The notes under the pieces were generated by a model. It did not search any database and was not told the DNA's origin. It saw only the letters and a program-made list of their open reading frames with translations. From contig NZ_CP038213.1 of the NCBI RefSeq assembly GCF_004526345.1, positions 2,976,001 through 3,040,000 on the forward strand: a DNA stretch of 64,000 nt. Reading direction: 5' to 3'. This document shows, piece after piece, positions 1 to 8,672 of the stretch. Each line of letters starts with the position of its first letter. Positions within the stretch are counted from its first letter, which is position 1. Made by a program: the position numbers and the translations under genes. The stretch is from Ornithinimicrobium flavum (GTDB lineage Bacteria; Actinomycetota; Actinomycetes; Actinomycetales; Dermatophilaceae).

Positions 1-1
1 G

Positions 2-265
2 ATCAACGCCGGGGTGCTGGGCTACCTGATGCACGTGACCCCCCGCGCGGTCCTCGGAAGGGTGTCGAGCGCGATCGAGCTGCTCTCCGCCGGGGCGGTC
101 CCGCTGGCACCCGTGGTCGCGGGCCTGGGGCTGGCGACCGTCGGGCTGCGGGGGACCCTGCTCGTCAGCGCCGGCTGCTGCCTCCTCGCCCTGGTCCTGG
201 TCCTCGCCGGCCGGGACGTCCGCCGGCTCCCCCGGCCCGCGCAGTGGGGCGCTGCGCCGGAGTGA
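2..265 (+). CDS. MFS transporter, C-terminal end (partial)
   Basis: The gene runs in from before the window; only the last 87 or so residues are visible. They form two hydrophobic membrane-spanning stretches separated by a short loop, then a basic cytoplasmic tail (GRDVRRLPRP). This matches the last two helices of a 12-helix major facilitator exporter, which would use the proton gradient at the inner membrane. The segment TPRAVLGRVSSAIELLSAG resembles the loop before helix 11 in drug-efflux-type MFS proteins. Substrate cannot be told from this fragment. The next gene starts about 100 bases on in the same direction. Confidence 0.6.
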   Translation: MNAGVLGYLMHVTPRAVLGRVSSAIELLSAGAVPLAPVVAGLGLATVGLRGTLLVSAGCCLLALVLVLAGRDVRRLPRPAQWGAAPE

Positions 266-366
266 GCCTCCGGGAAGCGCCGGTGTGACGGGGCAGACAG
301 CCCGCCGCCCTTGTGCGCTGCGGGAGCCGGGTGTGTGCTGGAGGCACGGCATACGGAGGGATTCCC

Positions 367-651
367 ATGCGCTACCTGGTCGTCTACGAGTCGGCGTTCG
401 GCAACACCCGGGAGGTGGCCGAGGCGGTGGCCGCGGGGCTCGGCGGGGAGGCGGAGGTGGTCGACGTCGGCGCCACTCCCCCGCTCGCCGGGCTGGACGT
501 GGACCTGCTGGTCGTCGGCGGGCCGACGCTGCGGGCCCTGGGGTGCACCCTGGTAGCCGACCCGGAGAAGTTCTGGGTGCACGGTGACCGGGGGCCGCTG
601 CTCGACGGTGAGGTGGAGCGGGCCCGGCAGTGGGGTGCCGGCCTGCGGTGA
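367..651 (+). CDS. Flavodoxin-like protein with internal deletion
   Basis: A 94-residue protein with the FMN phosphate-binding loop of flavodoxins at its start (YESAFGNTREVAEAV, residues 7-21) and the VVGGPT strand-loop at about residue 53. The C-terminal part (VADPEKFWVHGDRGPLLDG, then ERARQWG) is what normally ends this actinobacterial flavodoxin family, usually about 150 or more residues long. The middle, after VVGGPT, is missing without loss of frame, so the gene looks internally deleted by roughly 50-60 codons and probably cannot fold a full FMN site. ATG at 367 was chosen because a GGAGGGA ribosome site precedes it and the product starts directly with the first beta strand. Confidence 0.6.
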   Translation: MRYLVVYESAFGNTREVAEAVAAGLGGEAEVVDVGATPPLAGLDVDLLVVGGPTLRALGCTLVADPEKFWVHGDRGPLLDGEVERARQWGAGLR

Positions 652-746
652 GCGTGCGCCGCGGGTGATGCAGGGCGGGCGGGACCCTGGTGCCGCCGGC
701 GTCCGGTGGGACGATGCAGAGACCCGTCGGGCAGGGAGGACACCAC

Positions 747-1628
747 ATGACCGTCTCCACCAGCACCCGCACCCTGGCGGTCCCGGGGGCCGCCGTCGTC
801 TACGACGTGCACGGGCCCCTGCCGCCGACGGACCGGCCCCCGCTGCTGATGATCGGCCAGCCGATGGACGCGAGCGGGTTCAGGGCGCTGAGGTCCTTCT
901 TCCCGGACCGCACCGTGGTGACCTACGACCCCCGTGGGCTGGGTCGCAGCACCCGCGAGGACGGTCGGACCGACCACGACCCCCAGCAGCACGCCGAGGA
1001 CCTGCACCACCTGGTGAACGCCCTCGGCTGCGGCCCCGTGGAGGTCTTCGCCAGCAGCGGGGGCGCGGTGGACGGGCTCGCCCTGGTGACGGCATACCCC
1101 CAGGACGTCCTGGTGCTCGTCGCTCACGAACCTCCCCTCACCCACCTGCTGCCCGACGCCGAGGGGGTCGGGCGGGCCGAGCAGGACATCGCTCGCGCCT
1201 ACCAGGAGGGCGGGTTCGGCCCCGGGATGGCCAGGTTCATCGACTACACGTCCTGGGAGGGTGAGCTGACGCAGGACTACTTCGACCGGCCCGCGCCGGA
1301 CCCCGTGGCCTACGGTCTTCCGGCCGGGGACGACGGCTCCCGCGACGACCCCCTGCTCTCGGGCGCCTCGGACAGCGTCACCGCGTGGACGCCGGACGTC
1401 GACACCCTCTCGGCCTCCGGGGTGAGGATCGTGGTGGCGGCCGGGGAGGAGTCGGCCCGTCAGGTCACGGGCCGGTCGGCGGAGGCGGTCGCGACCCGGC
1501 TGGGCCTGCCGCTGACGATCTTCCCGAGCCACCACGGCGGCTTCCTGGGCGGGGAGCTCGGGTGGGCCGGTCAGCCCGAGGCCTTCGCGGCCCGGCTCCG
1601 GGAGGTGCTCGACGCGTCCGGGCCGTGA
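747..1628 (+). CDS. Alpha/beta-fold hydrolase
   Basis: A 293-residue cytoplasmic protein of the alpha/beta-hydrolase superfamily. Visible marks are the oxyanion-loop region near GQPMDASG, the strand-turn YDPRGLGRSTRE (residues about 61-72), the nucleophile elbow FASSGGAVDG (usual GxSxG, with Ser as the likely nucleophile) and a late HHGGFLGG that supplies the catalytic His. The acid is probably in the 240s. Substrate is not predictable; the family includes esterases, lipases and epoxide hydrolases. The ATG at 747 follows GGCAGGGAGGAC, a good ribosome site, whereas the longer reading frame upstream lacks one. Confidence 0.75.
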   Translation: MTVSTSTRTLAVPGAAVVYDVHGPLPPTDRPPLLMIGQPMDASGFRALRSFFPDRTVVTYDPRGLGRSTREDGRTDHDPQQHAEDLHHLVNALGCGPVEVFASSGGAVDGLALVTAYPQDVLVLVAHEPPLTHLLPDAEGVGRAEQDIARAYQEGGFGPGMARFIDYTSWEGELTQDYFDRPAPDPVAYGLPAGDDGSRDDPLLSGASDSVTAWTPDVDTLSASGVRIVVAAGEESARQVTGRSAEAVATRLGLPLTIFPSHHGGFLGGELGWAGQPEAFAARLREVLDASGP

Positions 1629-1661
1629 GCGCCGGGCGCCGGGGCCGGCTCGGCGGGCAGG

Positions 1662-1715
1662 GACGACGGTGCCGGCCCGGACGACGGTGCCGGCTCGGGC
1701 GACGGTGCCGGCCCG
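1662..1715 (+). repeat. Three 18-bp tandem repeats
   Basis: Three head-to-tail copies of an 18-base unit, (GA/GG)CGACGGTGCCGGCYCG, sit just before the start of the amidohydrolase gene. They begin at 1662, 1680 and 1698, and the third ends at 1715, 18 bases before that ATG. They could be a simple slippage expansion or part of the promoter region. Confidence 0.7.
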
Positions 1716-1733
1716 GGCGTAGGGTCGACCGGC

Positions 1734-2954
1734 ATGAGCCAGGTCCTCTTCCGCGGTGGCGTGCTGGTCGACGGGACGGGCGCCGAGCCGGCGCCCGGTG
1801 ACGTGCTGGTGGTGGACGGCCGGGTCGCGGCCGTCGGCCCCGATCTCCCGGTGCCGGACGACGCGCGGGTCGTGGACTGTGAGGGCGGGTTCGTGACGCC
1901 CGGGCTCATCGACTGCCACGTGCACTTCCTCTTCGAGCAGCCCACGATGCTGCAGGTCCTGCAGACGCCGTTCTCCCTCCCCTTCTACGAGGCTCTCGAC
2001 CGGATGCGGCGCACCGTGGCGACCGGCATCACGTATGTCCGGGACGCGGGGGGCGCGGACCTGGGGCTGGCGGAGGCGGTGCGCCGCGGGCTGGTGCTGG
2101 GGCCGCGGATGCAGGTCGCCATCCAGATGATCAGCCAGACCGGCGGGCACGGTGACGACTGGCACGTCTGCGGTGCCGAGCTCGGCCTGCTCGCGGCGCA
2201 TCCCGGCATGCCGTCGTCGGTGGTGGACGGGCCGGTGGAGATGCGCCGCAAGGTGCGCGAGCTGGTCCGGGCGGGCGCGGACGTCATCAAGGTCGCGACG
2301 AGCGGTGGGGTCCTCTCGCCCCGGTCCGATCCGAGGCACGGGCACCTGCGCGACGACGAGGTCGCAGAGCTGGTGCGCGAGGCCACCGCGGCGGGGCTGG
2401 CCGTCATGGCCCACGCCATCGCCACCGACGGCATCAAGACGGCGGTCCGCAACGGGGTCCGCTCGATCGAGCACGGGATCTACCTCGACGACGAGGCGAT
2501 CGGGCTGATGCTCGAGCACGGCACCTGGCTGGTGCCCACCCTGAGCGCCCCGCGGGCGGTGCTGGCCCAGGCCGCCGCCGGGGCCGCGATGTCGGACGCG
2601 GTCCTGGCCAAGGCCCGGATGGTCGCCGCCGTGCACGACGACTCCGCGCGGCGCGCGATCGAGGCGGGGGTCAGGGTGGCGATGGGCACCGACAGCGGGG
2701 TGGGCGTGCACGGCACCAACCTCGAGGAGCTCGGGCACCTCGCCGCCCTGGGTATGCCGCCCGCCCAGGTCTGGGCGTCCGCCTCCGGGGTGGCGGCCGA
2801 GCTGCTGGGGGTGGAGGCCGACCACGGGACGCTGCAGGTGGGGAAGGTCGGGGACGTGGTGGTGCTCGACGGCGCCTTCGACGACCTCACGGGGCTGCGC
2901 GAGCGGGTGCGCGAGGTCTGGATGGCCGGGGAGCAGGTCAGCTCCCGCAGGTGA
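1734..2954 (+). CDS. Amidohydrolase (imidazolonepropionase-like)
   Basis: A 406-residue metal-dependent hydrolase of the amidohydrolase superfamily. The N-terminal beta-sandwich residues include GGVLVDGTG and DGRVAAVG. The first metal motif is GLIDCHVHFL (HxH, about residue 60), then VIKVATSGG (the position of the bridging Lys in this subfamily), MAHA and SIEHGIYLD carrying the second pair of His, and MGTDSG with the final Asp. The end (VGKVGDVVVLDG) returns to the composite domain. Relatives cleave N-acyl or X-Pro dipeptides or imidazolones; the substrate here is unknown. The start lies 18 bases after a tandem repeat and lacks a strong ribosome site. Confidence 0.85.
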   Translation: MSQVLFRGGVLVDGTGAEPAPGDVLVVDGRVAAVGPDLPVPDDARVVDCEGGFVTPGLIDCHVHFLFEQPTMLQVLQTPFSLPFYEALDRMRRTVATGITYVRDAGGADLGLAEAVRRGLVLGPRMQVAIQMISQTGGHGDDWHVCGAELGLLAAHPGMPSSVVDGPVEMRRKVRELVRAGADVIKVATSGGVLSPRSDPRHGHLRDDEVAELVREATAAGLAVMAHAIATDGIKTAVRNGVRSIEHGIYLDDEAIGLMLEHGTWLVPTLSAPRAVLAQAAAGAAMSDAVLAKARMVAAVHDDSARRAIEAGVRVAMGTDSGVGVHGTNLEELGHLAALGMPPAQVWASASGVAAELLGVEADHGTLQVGKVGDVVVLDGAFDDLTGLRERVREVWMAGEQVSSRR

Positions 2955-3037
2955 GGTCCGGGCTGACGACGACCGACGCAGGGCCCGCGTGCACCGCATA
3001 CCGTCCGCGACGGGCCGTCCTGTGCCATCCTCACCTC

Positions 3038-4042
3038 ATGGCCCCTCCCCACGGGAGCCCCGCGCCCCGGACCCCGCCCGCACCGGTGCCGGCGCACGTG
3101 CAGGCCGACCTGGCCGGGCTGGGGGCCGAGCTCGACCGGGTCGTCCCGGGCAAGGGGCCCACGAACCTGCTCATCGGCACCTGGAACGTGCGCGCCCTGG
3201 GCGGCTACACCGACCGGTGGACGTCCCGGGCCGGGGACAGCCCCACTCGCGACTGGCACGCGATGGCGTGCATCGCCGAGGTGCTGCGCCGCTTCGACGT
3301 GACGGCCGTCCAGGAGAGCCGGCGTGAGACCAGCGCCCTCTTCGCGGTCCTGTCGCTCCTCGGCCCCGACTACCGCGTCATCGCCTCCGACGTCACCGAG
3401 GGCGGGCCGGGCAACGGCGAGCGGCTCGCCTACGTCTACGACAGCACCCGCGTCCAGCCCTCCGGCCTGGTGGGCGAGATCGTGCTGCCCGACGAGGCCG
3501 AGGGCCCCGCACGCCAGTTCGCCCGCACCCCCTACGCAGCCGGGTTCGTCCGCCACGGCGTGGAGTTCATCCTCACGACCGTCCACGTCATCTGGGGCAA
3601 CAAGCCGGCCGACCGGCTCCCGGAGATCACCGCCTTCGCCCGCTGGATGCGCTCCTGGGCCGACCGGCCCAAGGACTGGAACCGCAACCTGCTCGTGCTC
3701 GGCGACTTCAACATCGACCGCTACGAGGACCCGCTGTGGCGGGAGTTCGTCGCCACCGGCCTCTACCCGCCGGCCGTGCTCCACGACGTCCCCCGCACCA
3801 TCTTCGACGACGACAAGGACCGTCACTACTACGACCAGATCTCCTGGTTCACCCCCGTCGGGGCCGACGGTCTCACGCAGTCACGCCTGGAGGGGATCAC
3901 CTTCGACCAGGTCGGTGGCAACGTCGACTTCGTCCCGCACGTGCTCACCGGCAGCGGCCTGACCCGCTCCCAGATGTCGTGGCGCATCAGCGACCACTAC
4001 CCGCTGTGGCTCGAGTTCGGCGTCGACCCCGGGACGACCTGA
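3038..4042 (+). CDS. Endonuclease/exonuclease/phosphatase family protein
   Basis: A 334-residue protein of the EEP (DNase I-like) superfamily. Visible elements are LLIGTWNVRALGG (metal-ligand Asn near residue 47), VTAVQESRRE (Glu ligand), the strand HGVEFILTTVHVIWG with the catalytic His, VLGDFNIDR (paired Asp/Asn) and a final ISDHYPLWLEF with the catalytic Asp-His. Members cut nucleic acids or phosphoesters of lipids and sugars; no signal peptide is present, so the protein is probably cytoplasmic. ATG 3038 is preferred over 2951 because the extra N-terminus is low-complexity; no ribosome site is visible and it may be translated leaderless. Confidence 0.8.
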   Translation: MAPPHGSPAPRTPPAPVPAHVQADLAGLGAELDRVVPGKGPTNLLIGTWNVRALGGYTDRWTSRAGDSPTRDWHAMACIAEVLRRFDVTAVQESRRETSALFAVLSLLGPDYRVIASDVTEGGPGNGERLAYVYDSTRVQPSGLVGEIVLPDEAEGPARQFARTPYAAGFVRHGVEFILTTVHVIWGNKPADRLPEITAFARWMRSWADRPKDWNRNLLVLGDFNIDRYEDPLWREFVATGLYPPAVLHDVPRTIFDDDKDRHYYDQISWFTPVGADGLTQSRLEGITFDQVGGNVDFVPHVLTGSGLTRSQMSWRISDHYPLWLEFGVDPGTT

Positions 4043-4101
4043 GCCCGGCCGGCGACCGGGGCGGAGTGCACGAGGAGGTGCCCGGTCGGCATACTGCGGG
4101 G

Positions 4102-5419
4102 ATGCCCAGCTCCCGCCATGAGCCCCGTCCGCCCGTCCGCCTGAACCACCCGGAGTGGACCAGGGACGCGGTGATCTACCAGGTCAACCAGCGTCACTTC
4201 ACCCCTGAGGGCACCTTCGCCGCCGCCCAGGCGCACCTGCCCCGCCTCAAGGAGCTGGGCGTCGACATCCTGTGGCTGATGCCGGTCAACCCGATCGGGG
4301 AGGAGAACCGCAAGGGTGGGCTCGGGTCCCCCTACGCCGTGCGGGACTACCGTGCGGTCAACCCGGAGTTCGGGACGCTGGAGGACTTGCGCGCCTTCGT
4401 CGACGCCGCGCACGCGCTCGGCCTGCGGGTCATCCTGGACTGGGTCGCCAACCATACCGCCTGGGACAACCCGCTGACGGTGGAGCACCCGGAGTGGTAC
4501 CGCCGCGACTGGAAGGGCGACCTCGTGCCCACCCCCTGGTGGGACTGGGACGATGTGGTCGACCTCGACTACGACCAGCCCGGGCTGCGGGAGTACATGG
4601 CCGACTCGATGGCCTACTGGGTGCGCGAGGCCGACGTCGACGGCTTCCGCTGCGACGTCGCCGGCTACGTGTGGACCGACTTCTGGGCGGCGGCGCGTCG
4701 CCAGCTGGAGGAGATCAAGCCGGTCTTCCTGCTCGCGGAGTGGGAGAACCGGGACCTGCACGAGGAGGCCTTCGACGCCACCTACGCCTGGTCGTGGAAC
4801 GAGACCATGCACAAGATCGCGCACGGCCGGGCCACCCCCTTCGAGCTGAAGGTCTATTACGCCTGGAACGAGCGGGCCTGGCCGCAGGACGTCATGCGGA
4901 TGCTCTTCGTGTCCAACCACGACAAGAACGCGTGGGAGGGGACGGAGTACGAGCAGTTCGGCCCGATGCTCGACGCGGCGGTCGTCATGTCCGTAGTCAG
5001 CGAGGGCATCCCCATGATCTACAACGGCCAGGAGGCCGGCAACGACCGCCGGCTGGTCTTCTTCGACAAGGACGAGATCGCGTGGCGGGAGGACCCGCAG
5101 GGCGAGCTCTACCGTCATCTTTTCGCGCTGAAGAAGGCCCACCCGGCACTGTGGAACGCGGGCTGGGGCGCGCGGATGACCCGCGTCGTCAACGACGACG
5201 AGGACCGGGTGATCAGCTTCGTCCGCGTGCACGCGACCGGGGACGCCGTCATCGCCGCCTTCAACCTCTCCGACCGCCCCGCGCGCGTCACCCTCGGGGC
5301 GGCCCGGGCAGGACCTGGAGTATGCGGACGCCTGGTCGGGCGAGCCCGTGGAGCACCGCGAGGGTGCGGTCTGGGAGCTGCCGGCCTGGGGCTACCGCGT
5401 GGGGGTGACGCCGGGCTGA
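4102..5419 (+). pseudogene. GH13 alpha-amylase family enzyme, frameshifted near its 3' end
   Basis: A glycoside hydrolase family 13 enzyme with all four conserved regions: DWVANHT (region I), DGFRCDVAG (II, nucleophile Asp), LLAEWEN (III, acid/base Glu) and FVSNHDKN (IV, transition-state Asp). It would hydrolyse or transfer alpha-glucans in the cytoplasm, as no signal peptide is seen. Frame 1 holds until about 5300. The natural ending, with DAWSGEP and a final WGYRVGVTPG, lies in frame 2 and stops at 5417-5419, so there is one extra base (or two missing) in the G/C-rich run at about 5290-5306. Without a fix, frame 1 reads on antisense into the next gene as far as 6306. All catalytic residues precede the lesion. 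Confidence 0.8.
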
Positions 5420-6186
5420 CCGGTCTCGAGCGCCGCGAGCAGGGCACTCACGGCCTCGACGATGACGGGGTCCGGGTCGTGGTGGGCGGTCAGCCAGGCC
5501 AGCACCGCCCGCGCGGCCTCGGGGTTCTTGTCGTAGCCAGGAGCCATGCGCTCCAGGGGCAGGTCGCCCGGCACCGAGGCCCGCTCGATCCTGCGGCTGG
5601 CCTCGAAAGGGTCGGGGTGGGCCAGGGACGCCGACGGGTGGAGGCGGACCAGGGCAAGGACGCGGTCGAGCGCGTAGACCTGGATGAAGCGCATCGCCGC
5701 CAGCCGCTCTCCCCGCAGCTCGCGGTGCAGCCCGACGAAGAGGTTGGTCAGCGCCTCGTTCACGTGGAACTCAGGGGTGTCGAGGGCGGACCGGGCCGGC
5801 GCGGCGGCGCCCCCTGCCAGCGGGTCCCGGCCCTCGCGCGACCAGACCACCCGGGGGCCCACCAGCGGGATCGCCGCGAGCTCCTGGGGGGTGAAGACCG
5901 CATACTCCAGGAAGAGCCCGTCGGCCAGCAGCGCCTTGCGGCCGTTCGGGTCGTTGACGAAGCTGAAAGCGACCTGCCCGCCGAGCCCCTCCAGCCAGCC
6001 GGTGCCCGCCAGGTAGCGCTGCTTGGTCGCGGGGGTGTCGACGACCAGGAAGAAGTCGATGTCGGAGTGGTCGTCGAAGCGGTGCGTCTCCTGGCCGGCG
6101 GAGCCGAGGCCGAGGACGGCCTCGACGTGGGGGTCTCGGGCGACAGACGCGGCGAGAGCATCGAGGCGGGCCAGCTGGGGGTGCAC
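5392..6186 (-). CDS. Nucleotidyltransferase-domain protein
   Basis: A 264-residue protein with a polymerase-beta-type nucleotidyltransferase site near the N-terminus: GLGSAGQE followed by HSDIDFFLVV, the classic GS-x(n)-DxD metal-binding pattern (residues about 27-48). The rest is helical with no recognised domain. Similar proteins transfer NMP to small molecules or proteins, and some resemble aminoglycoside adenylyltransferases. It starts with GTG, and a TAGCGT box a few bases before the start suggests a leaderless transcript. It converges with the amylase gene and overlaps its 3' end by 28 bases. Confidence 0.75.
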   Translation of the reverse strand: MHPQLARLDALAASVARDPHVEAVLGLGSAGQETHRFDDHSDIDFFLVVDTPATKQRYLAGTGWLEGLGGQVAFSFVNDPNGRKALLADGLFLEYAVFTPQELAAIPLVGPRVVWSREGRDPLAGGAAAPARSALDTPEFHVNEALTNLFVGLHRELRGERLAAMRFIQVYALDRVLALVRLHPSASLAHPDPFEASRRIERASVPGDLPLERMAPGYDKNPEAARAVLAWLTAHHDPDPVIVEAVSALLAALETGQPGVTPTR

Positions 6187-6221
6187 GCCGTCACGCTAGA
6201 CCACGCCGGTCCCCGGGGGCG

Positions 6222-7010
6222 TCAGGCCCGAGCCACCGCTGCCTGGTGGGTGACGGTCAGGGCCGCCACCGCGCCGGTCCTGCTGAGGACCCCGAGCCGG
6301 TCGTAGGAGTGCTCGAGGTGCTTGCGCACCGTCGCCTCGCTGATCCCCAAGACCCGCCCGACCTCGCGGTTGGTCTGCCCCAGGGCCACCTGTCGCAGGA
6401 TCTCCACCTGGCGGCCCGTGAGCCTGGCGGTCAGGGGCTGGACCGGCGGGAGCGTGCTCAGCACCAGCCCCCGCAGGTGCGGCAGGAGCAGCTCCATGAG
6501 CATCAGCTCGCGCGGGCCGAAGGCCGAGCCCTCGTCCCGCCGCAGGATCAGGCGTGCGCTGCGGCCCCGACCGGTCGGGTAGCCGACGAGGATCTCGTCG
6601 ACGTAGTGCAGGTACTCCACATACAGCGGGTCGGACCTCATCTCGTGCCGGCTGAGGACCGACCGGTCGGAGACGACCACCGGCCTCCCGACCCGCTCGG
6701 GAAGGCTGCACGTGGACCTCCACCAGCACCGCCAGAAGAGGGCGACGCCCGGGTCCCGCCTCGTGACGGCCCGCTCCTCGGGAGTCTCGCTCCACCGTTG
6801 CCCGCCCGTGGAGGCCTGGCAGTAGAGGCGGACCTGCTGGACGCAGTCCATCTCCTGCAGGCTCGCGGCGTCGCACCCGACCAACGACTCCAGGTGCGCC
6901 AGGAGCTGGAAGGTCCGCTCTGCGGGCGCCTCACGATGACCCGGCCGGGTGAGGTCCAGGAGGTCGCGGAGGATCCGCAGGTCGTGCGGCGACAGCGAGC
7001 GCTCAGACAT
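6222..7010 (-). CDS. LuxR-family transcriptional regulator
   Basis: A 262-residue regulator. The last 65 residues are a LuxR/FixJ-type helix-turn-helix (LTGRQVEILRQVALGQTNRE, then VGRVLGISEATVRKHLEHSY). The N-terminal part resembles a GAF-like sensor with DPGVALFWR and a strand pair LVGYPTGRG/ARLILRR. No phosphoacceptor receiver domain is present, so it probably senses a ligand or is constitutive. Its start overlaps the 3' end of the preceding LuxR-type gene by 8 bases, with a GGAG ribosome site inside that gene, so the two are translationally coupled tandem paralogues. Confidence 0.8.
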   Translation of the reverse strand: MSERSLSPHDLRILRDLLDLTRPGHREAPAERTFQLLAHLESLVGCDAASLQEMDCVQQVRLYCQASTGGQRWSETPEERAVTRRDPGVALFWRCWWRSTCSLPERVGRPVVVSDRSVLSRHEMRSDPLYVEYLHYVDEILVGYPTGRGRSARLILRRDEGSAFGPRELMLMELLLPHLRGLVLSTLPPVQPLTARLTGRQVEILRQVALGQTNREVGRVLGISEATVRKHLEHSYDRLGVLSRTGAVAALTVTHQAAVARA

Positions 7011-7589
7011 GACCGCGCTCCGTGCCGTCGTCGGGCCCGAAGGCCTGCGCGACCGCTGCCGTGCGGCTCGCCACGCCCAGCCTGAGGAAGGCGTTCTCCA
7101 GGTGCTTGCGCACGGTGGCCTGGGTCAGGCCGAGGGCGTGGGCGATCTCCTTGTTGCACAGGCCGCACCGCACGAGGGCCAGGACCTCCCGCTGCCGCTG
7201 GGTCAGCGCCGGTCGCCCAGGGGGCCGGCCGGGTCCCCGCGCCTGCTGAGCCAGGCGGACAGGTGCGGCCGGAGCAGGTCGACCAGGACGACGTCGTCCT
7301 CGCCGAAGGGACGGGCCGACGGACGCCGCAGCCGGATCCCGGCGTGGACCACCCCGCCCGCGGCAGCGTCGACGACCAGCTCGGTATGCCCGGTGGCGGC
7401 GAACGCGGGAGTGCACGGAAGGGTCCGGAGCGCCTCGGCCTCGAGGGCCTCGGCCTCGCAGTCCAGCAGGCTCTCGAGGAGGGCGACGAGCAGCACCGGG
7501 GAGCCGGCATCCTGCGCCGCCGGGTCGGCCAGCTCGCGGACCGCCCGCAGCAGGTCGACCTGGGTCGTGCTCGTCGTGCTGTCAGACAC
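7003..7589 (-). pseudogene. LuxR-family regulator, frameshifted
   Basis: A second, smaller LuxR-type regulator upstream of and overlapping the first. The sensor part (for example GHTELVVDAAAGGVVHAG and FGEDDVVLVDLLRPHLSAWL) is in one frame and stops at 7203. The complete helix-turn-helix (LTQRQREVLALVRCGLCNKE, VRKHLENAFLRLGV) continues in another frame to 7003. The frames meet in the G/C runs at about 7205-7240, which implies a one-base indel. The GTG at 7589 was chosen because AGGAGGG precedes it; a longer frame to 7697 lacks such a site. It is probably the ancestor or partner of the neighbouring regulator by duplication. Confidence 0.7.
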
Positions 7590-7791
7590 GGGACCCTCCT
7601 GTGCGGGCTTGCTGACCGGCCCTTCGACGGTACTCCTGGGACGCCCGTGCGGGGCATACGCGTTTCGTCGTAACCCTCTGCGGCTACGACTCATCACGTA
7701 TTCCGCGCCCCCTTCCCCGTGGCCATCGTGGAGATGTCACCCGAAGAGCCCCGGGCAGGGCGTCCGGGCGGGGTGAGAAGGGACAGGGACC

Positions 7792-8070
7792 ATGAAGATC
7801 CACACCACTGCGGTCGCCCTCCTGGTGTCCGTGGCCGCTCTGACCGGGTGCGGGGACCAGGAGGCGCCCGAGGTCGAAGCCGTCGACTACAGCGACGACC
7901 GGGACGCCGCTGAACGGGAGGGGCTTCGCAGGGAGCAGGCTGCGGCCGGCGGGGCCGGCGGGACCGGCGGGTATGCCCGGGGCTGGCGGCCCGGACATCC
8001 GGCACCGTCCGTGGGCGACGACAGCACGCCCCAAGAGGTCACCCGTCACCGTGGCCTCGTCATGCAGTAA
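7792..8070 (+). CDS. Small predicted lipoprotein
   Basis: A 92-residue protein with a type II signal peptide: a short basic start, a hydrophobic core (AVALLVSVAAL) and the lipobox LTGC with the acylated Cys at about residue 21. The mature part is acidic, then Gly/Ala-rich, and has no recognised domain. It should be anchored to the outer face of the membrane. A GAAGGGACAGGG ribosome site precedes the ATG. It is followed closely by another small gene in the same direction. Function is unknown. Confidence 0.6.
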   Translation: MKIHTTAVALLVSVAALTGCGDQEAPEVEAVDYSDDRDAAEREGLRREQAAAGGAGGTGGYARGWRPGHPAPSVGDDSTPQEVTRHRGLVMQ

Positions 8071-8148
8071 GGCACCGCACCACGGCTCCTCTCCCCGTCC
8101 GGGGGGCCGAGCCGCCCCACCCAAGACCGACAGGAAAGGACACTCACC

Positions 8149-8337
8149 ATGTCCCAGCTGGACCACCTGGCCGCCCGCTCCGTCGCACGTGAGCGCGAGC
8201 GCGACCTGCAGGTCACACTCCGTCAACGGGAGACCCGACGGGGCCCCGACCCCGGGTCCTCGCAGCCGGAGCCCGAGAGCCACTGGCTCCGCGACATGCT
8301 GGTGCACCTGCACCTGGTGCACGCACCGAGCCGGTGA
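8149..8337 (+). CDS. Small hypothetical protein
   Basis: A 62-residue highly charged protein with no signal peptide or known domain. It is rich in Arg, Glu and His, and its C-terminal half contains ESHWLRDMLVHLHLVH, which could form an amphipathic helix. A clear ribosome site (AAGGAAAGGA) lies 8-9 bases before the ATG, which supports it as a real gene. It may form an operon with the small lipoprotein gene 78 bases upstream. Confidence 0.5.
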   Translation: MSQLDHLAARSVARERERDLQVTLRQRETRRGPDPGSSQPEPESHWLRDMLVHLHLVHAPSR

Positions 8338-8396
8338 CCCCACGGGGAGGTGCCGCTCCCGTGCCCGCGGGAGCGGCACCATACCCCTGTCTGCCC

Positions 8397-8672
8397 TCAG
8401 ATGCCGTCGATGCGCAGCACCGTCCCGGTCAGGGTCACGACCCACGCGGTCCCACCGCGGATCTCCATGGAGGTCGGCCGGTCCAGGCCCTCGACCAGAG
8501 GCACCAGGTCACCGCCGCGGGTCCCGAGCATGAGCGCCCCGGTGTCCGGCGACGCAGGAGCGCCCGCGTTCTCCGGGTCGTCGGGCAGATCCCAGATCCC
8601 CTGGGACAGGGCATACATCTGGTGACGGTGGCCGGCCTCCACGTCGACCAGCAGCGGCCCGCCGGAGGCCAC
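8397..8672 (-). pseudogene. ScyD/ScyE-like protein, C-terminal remnant
   Basis: The last 91 residues match the repeat blades that end ScyD/ScyE-type secreted beta-propellers: VDVEAGHRHQMYALSQG, then LVEGLDRPTSMEIRGGTAWV and VVTLTGTVLRI. The usual protein is over 300 residues. The reading frame is closed by a TGA immediately before the first possible start at 8672, so the N-terminal two thirds are gone. The break coincides with the broken start of the gene on the other strand, pointing to one deletion or recombination event. Confidence 0.6.

Noticed and set aside
384..2999. 871-codon minus-strand open frame
   Set aside because: It is antisense to three genes with clear protein motifs. Its product is His/Arg/Pro-rich low-complexity sequence, as expected from high-GC shadow frames.
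5420..6306. Continuation of the amylase frame over the next gene
   Set aside because: The reading is antisense to a nucleotidyltransferase with a clear GS...DxD site, and the true amylase tail exists in another frame ending at 5419.
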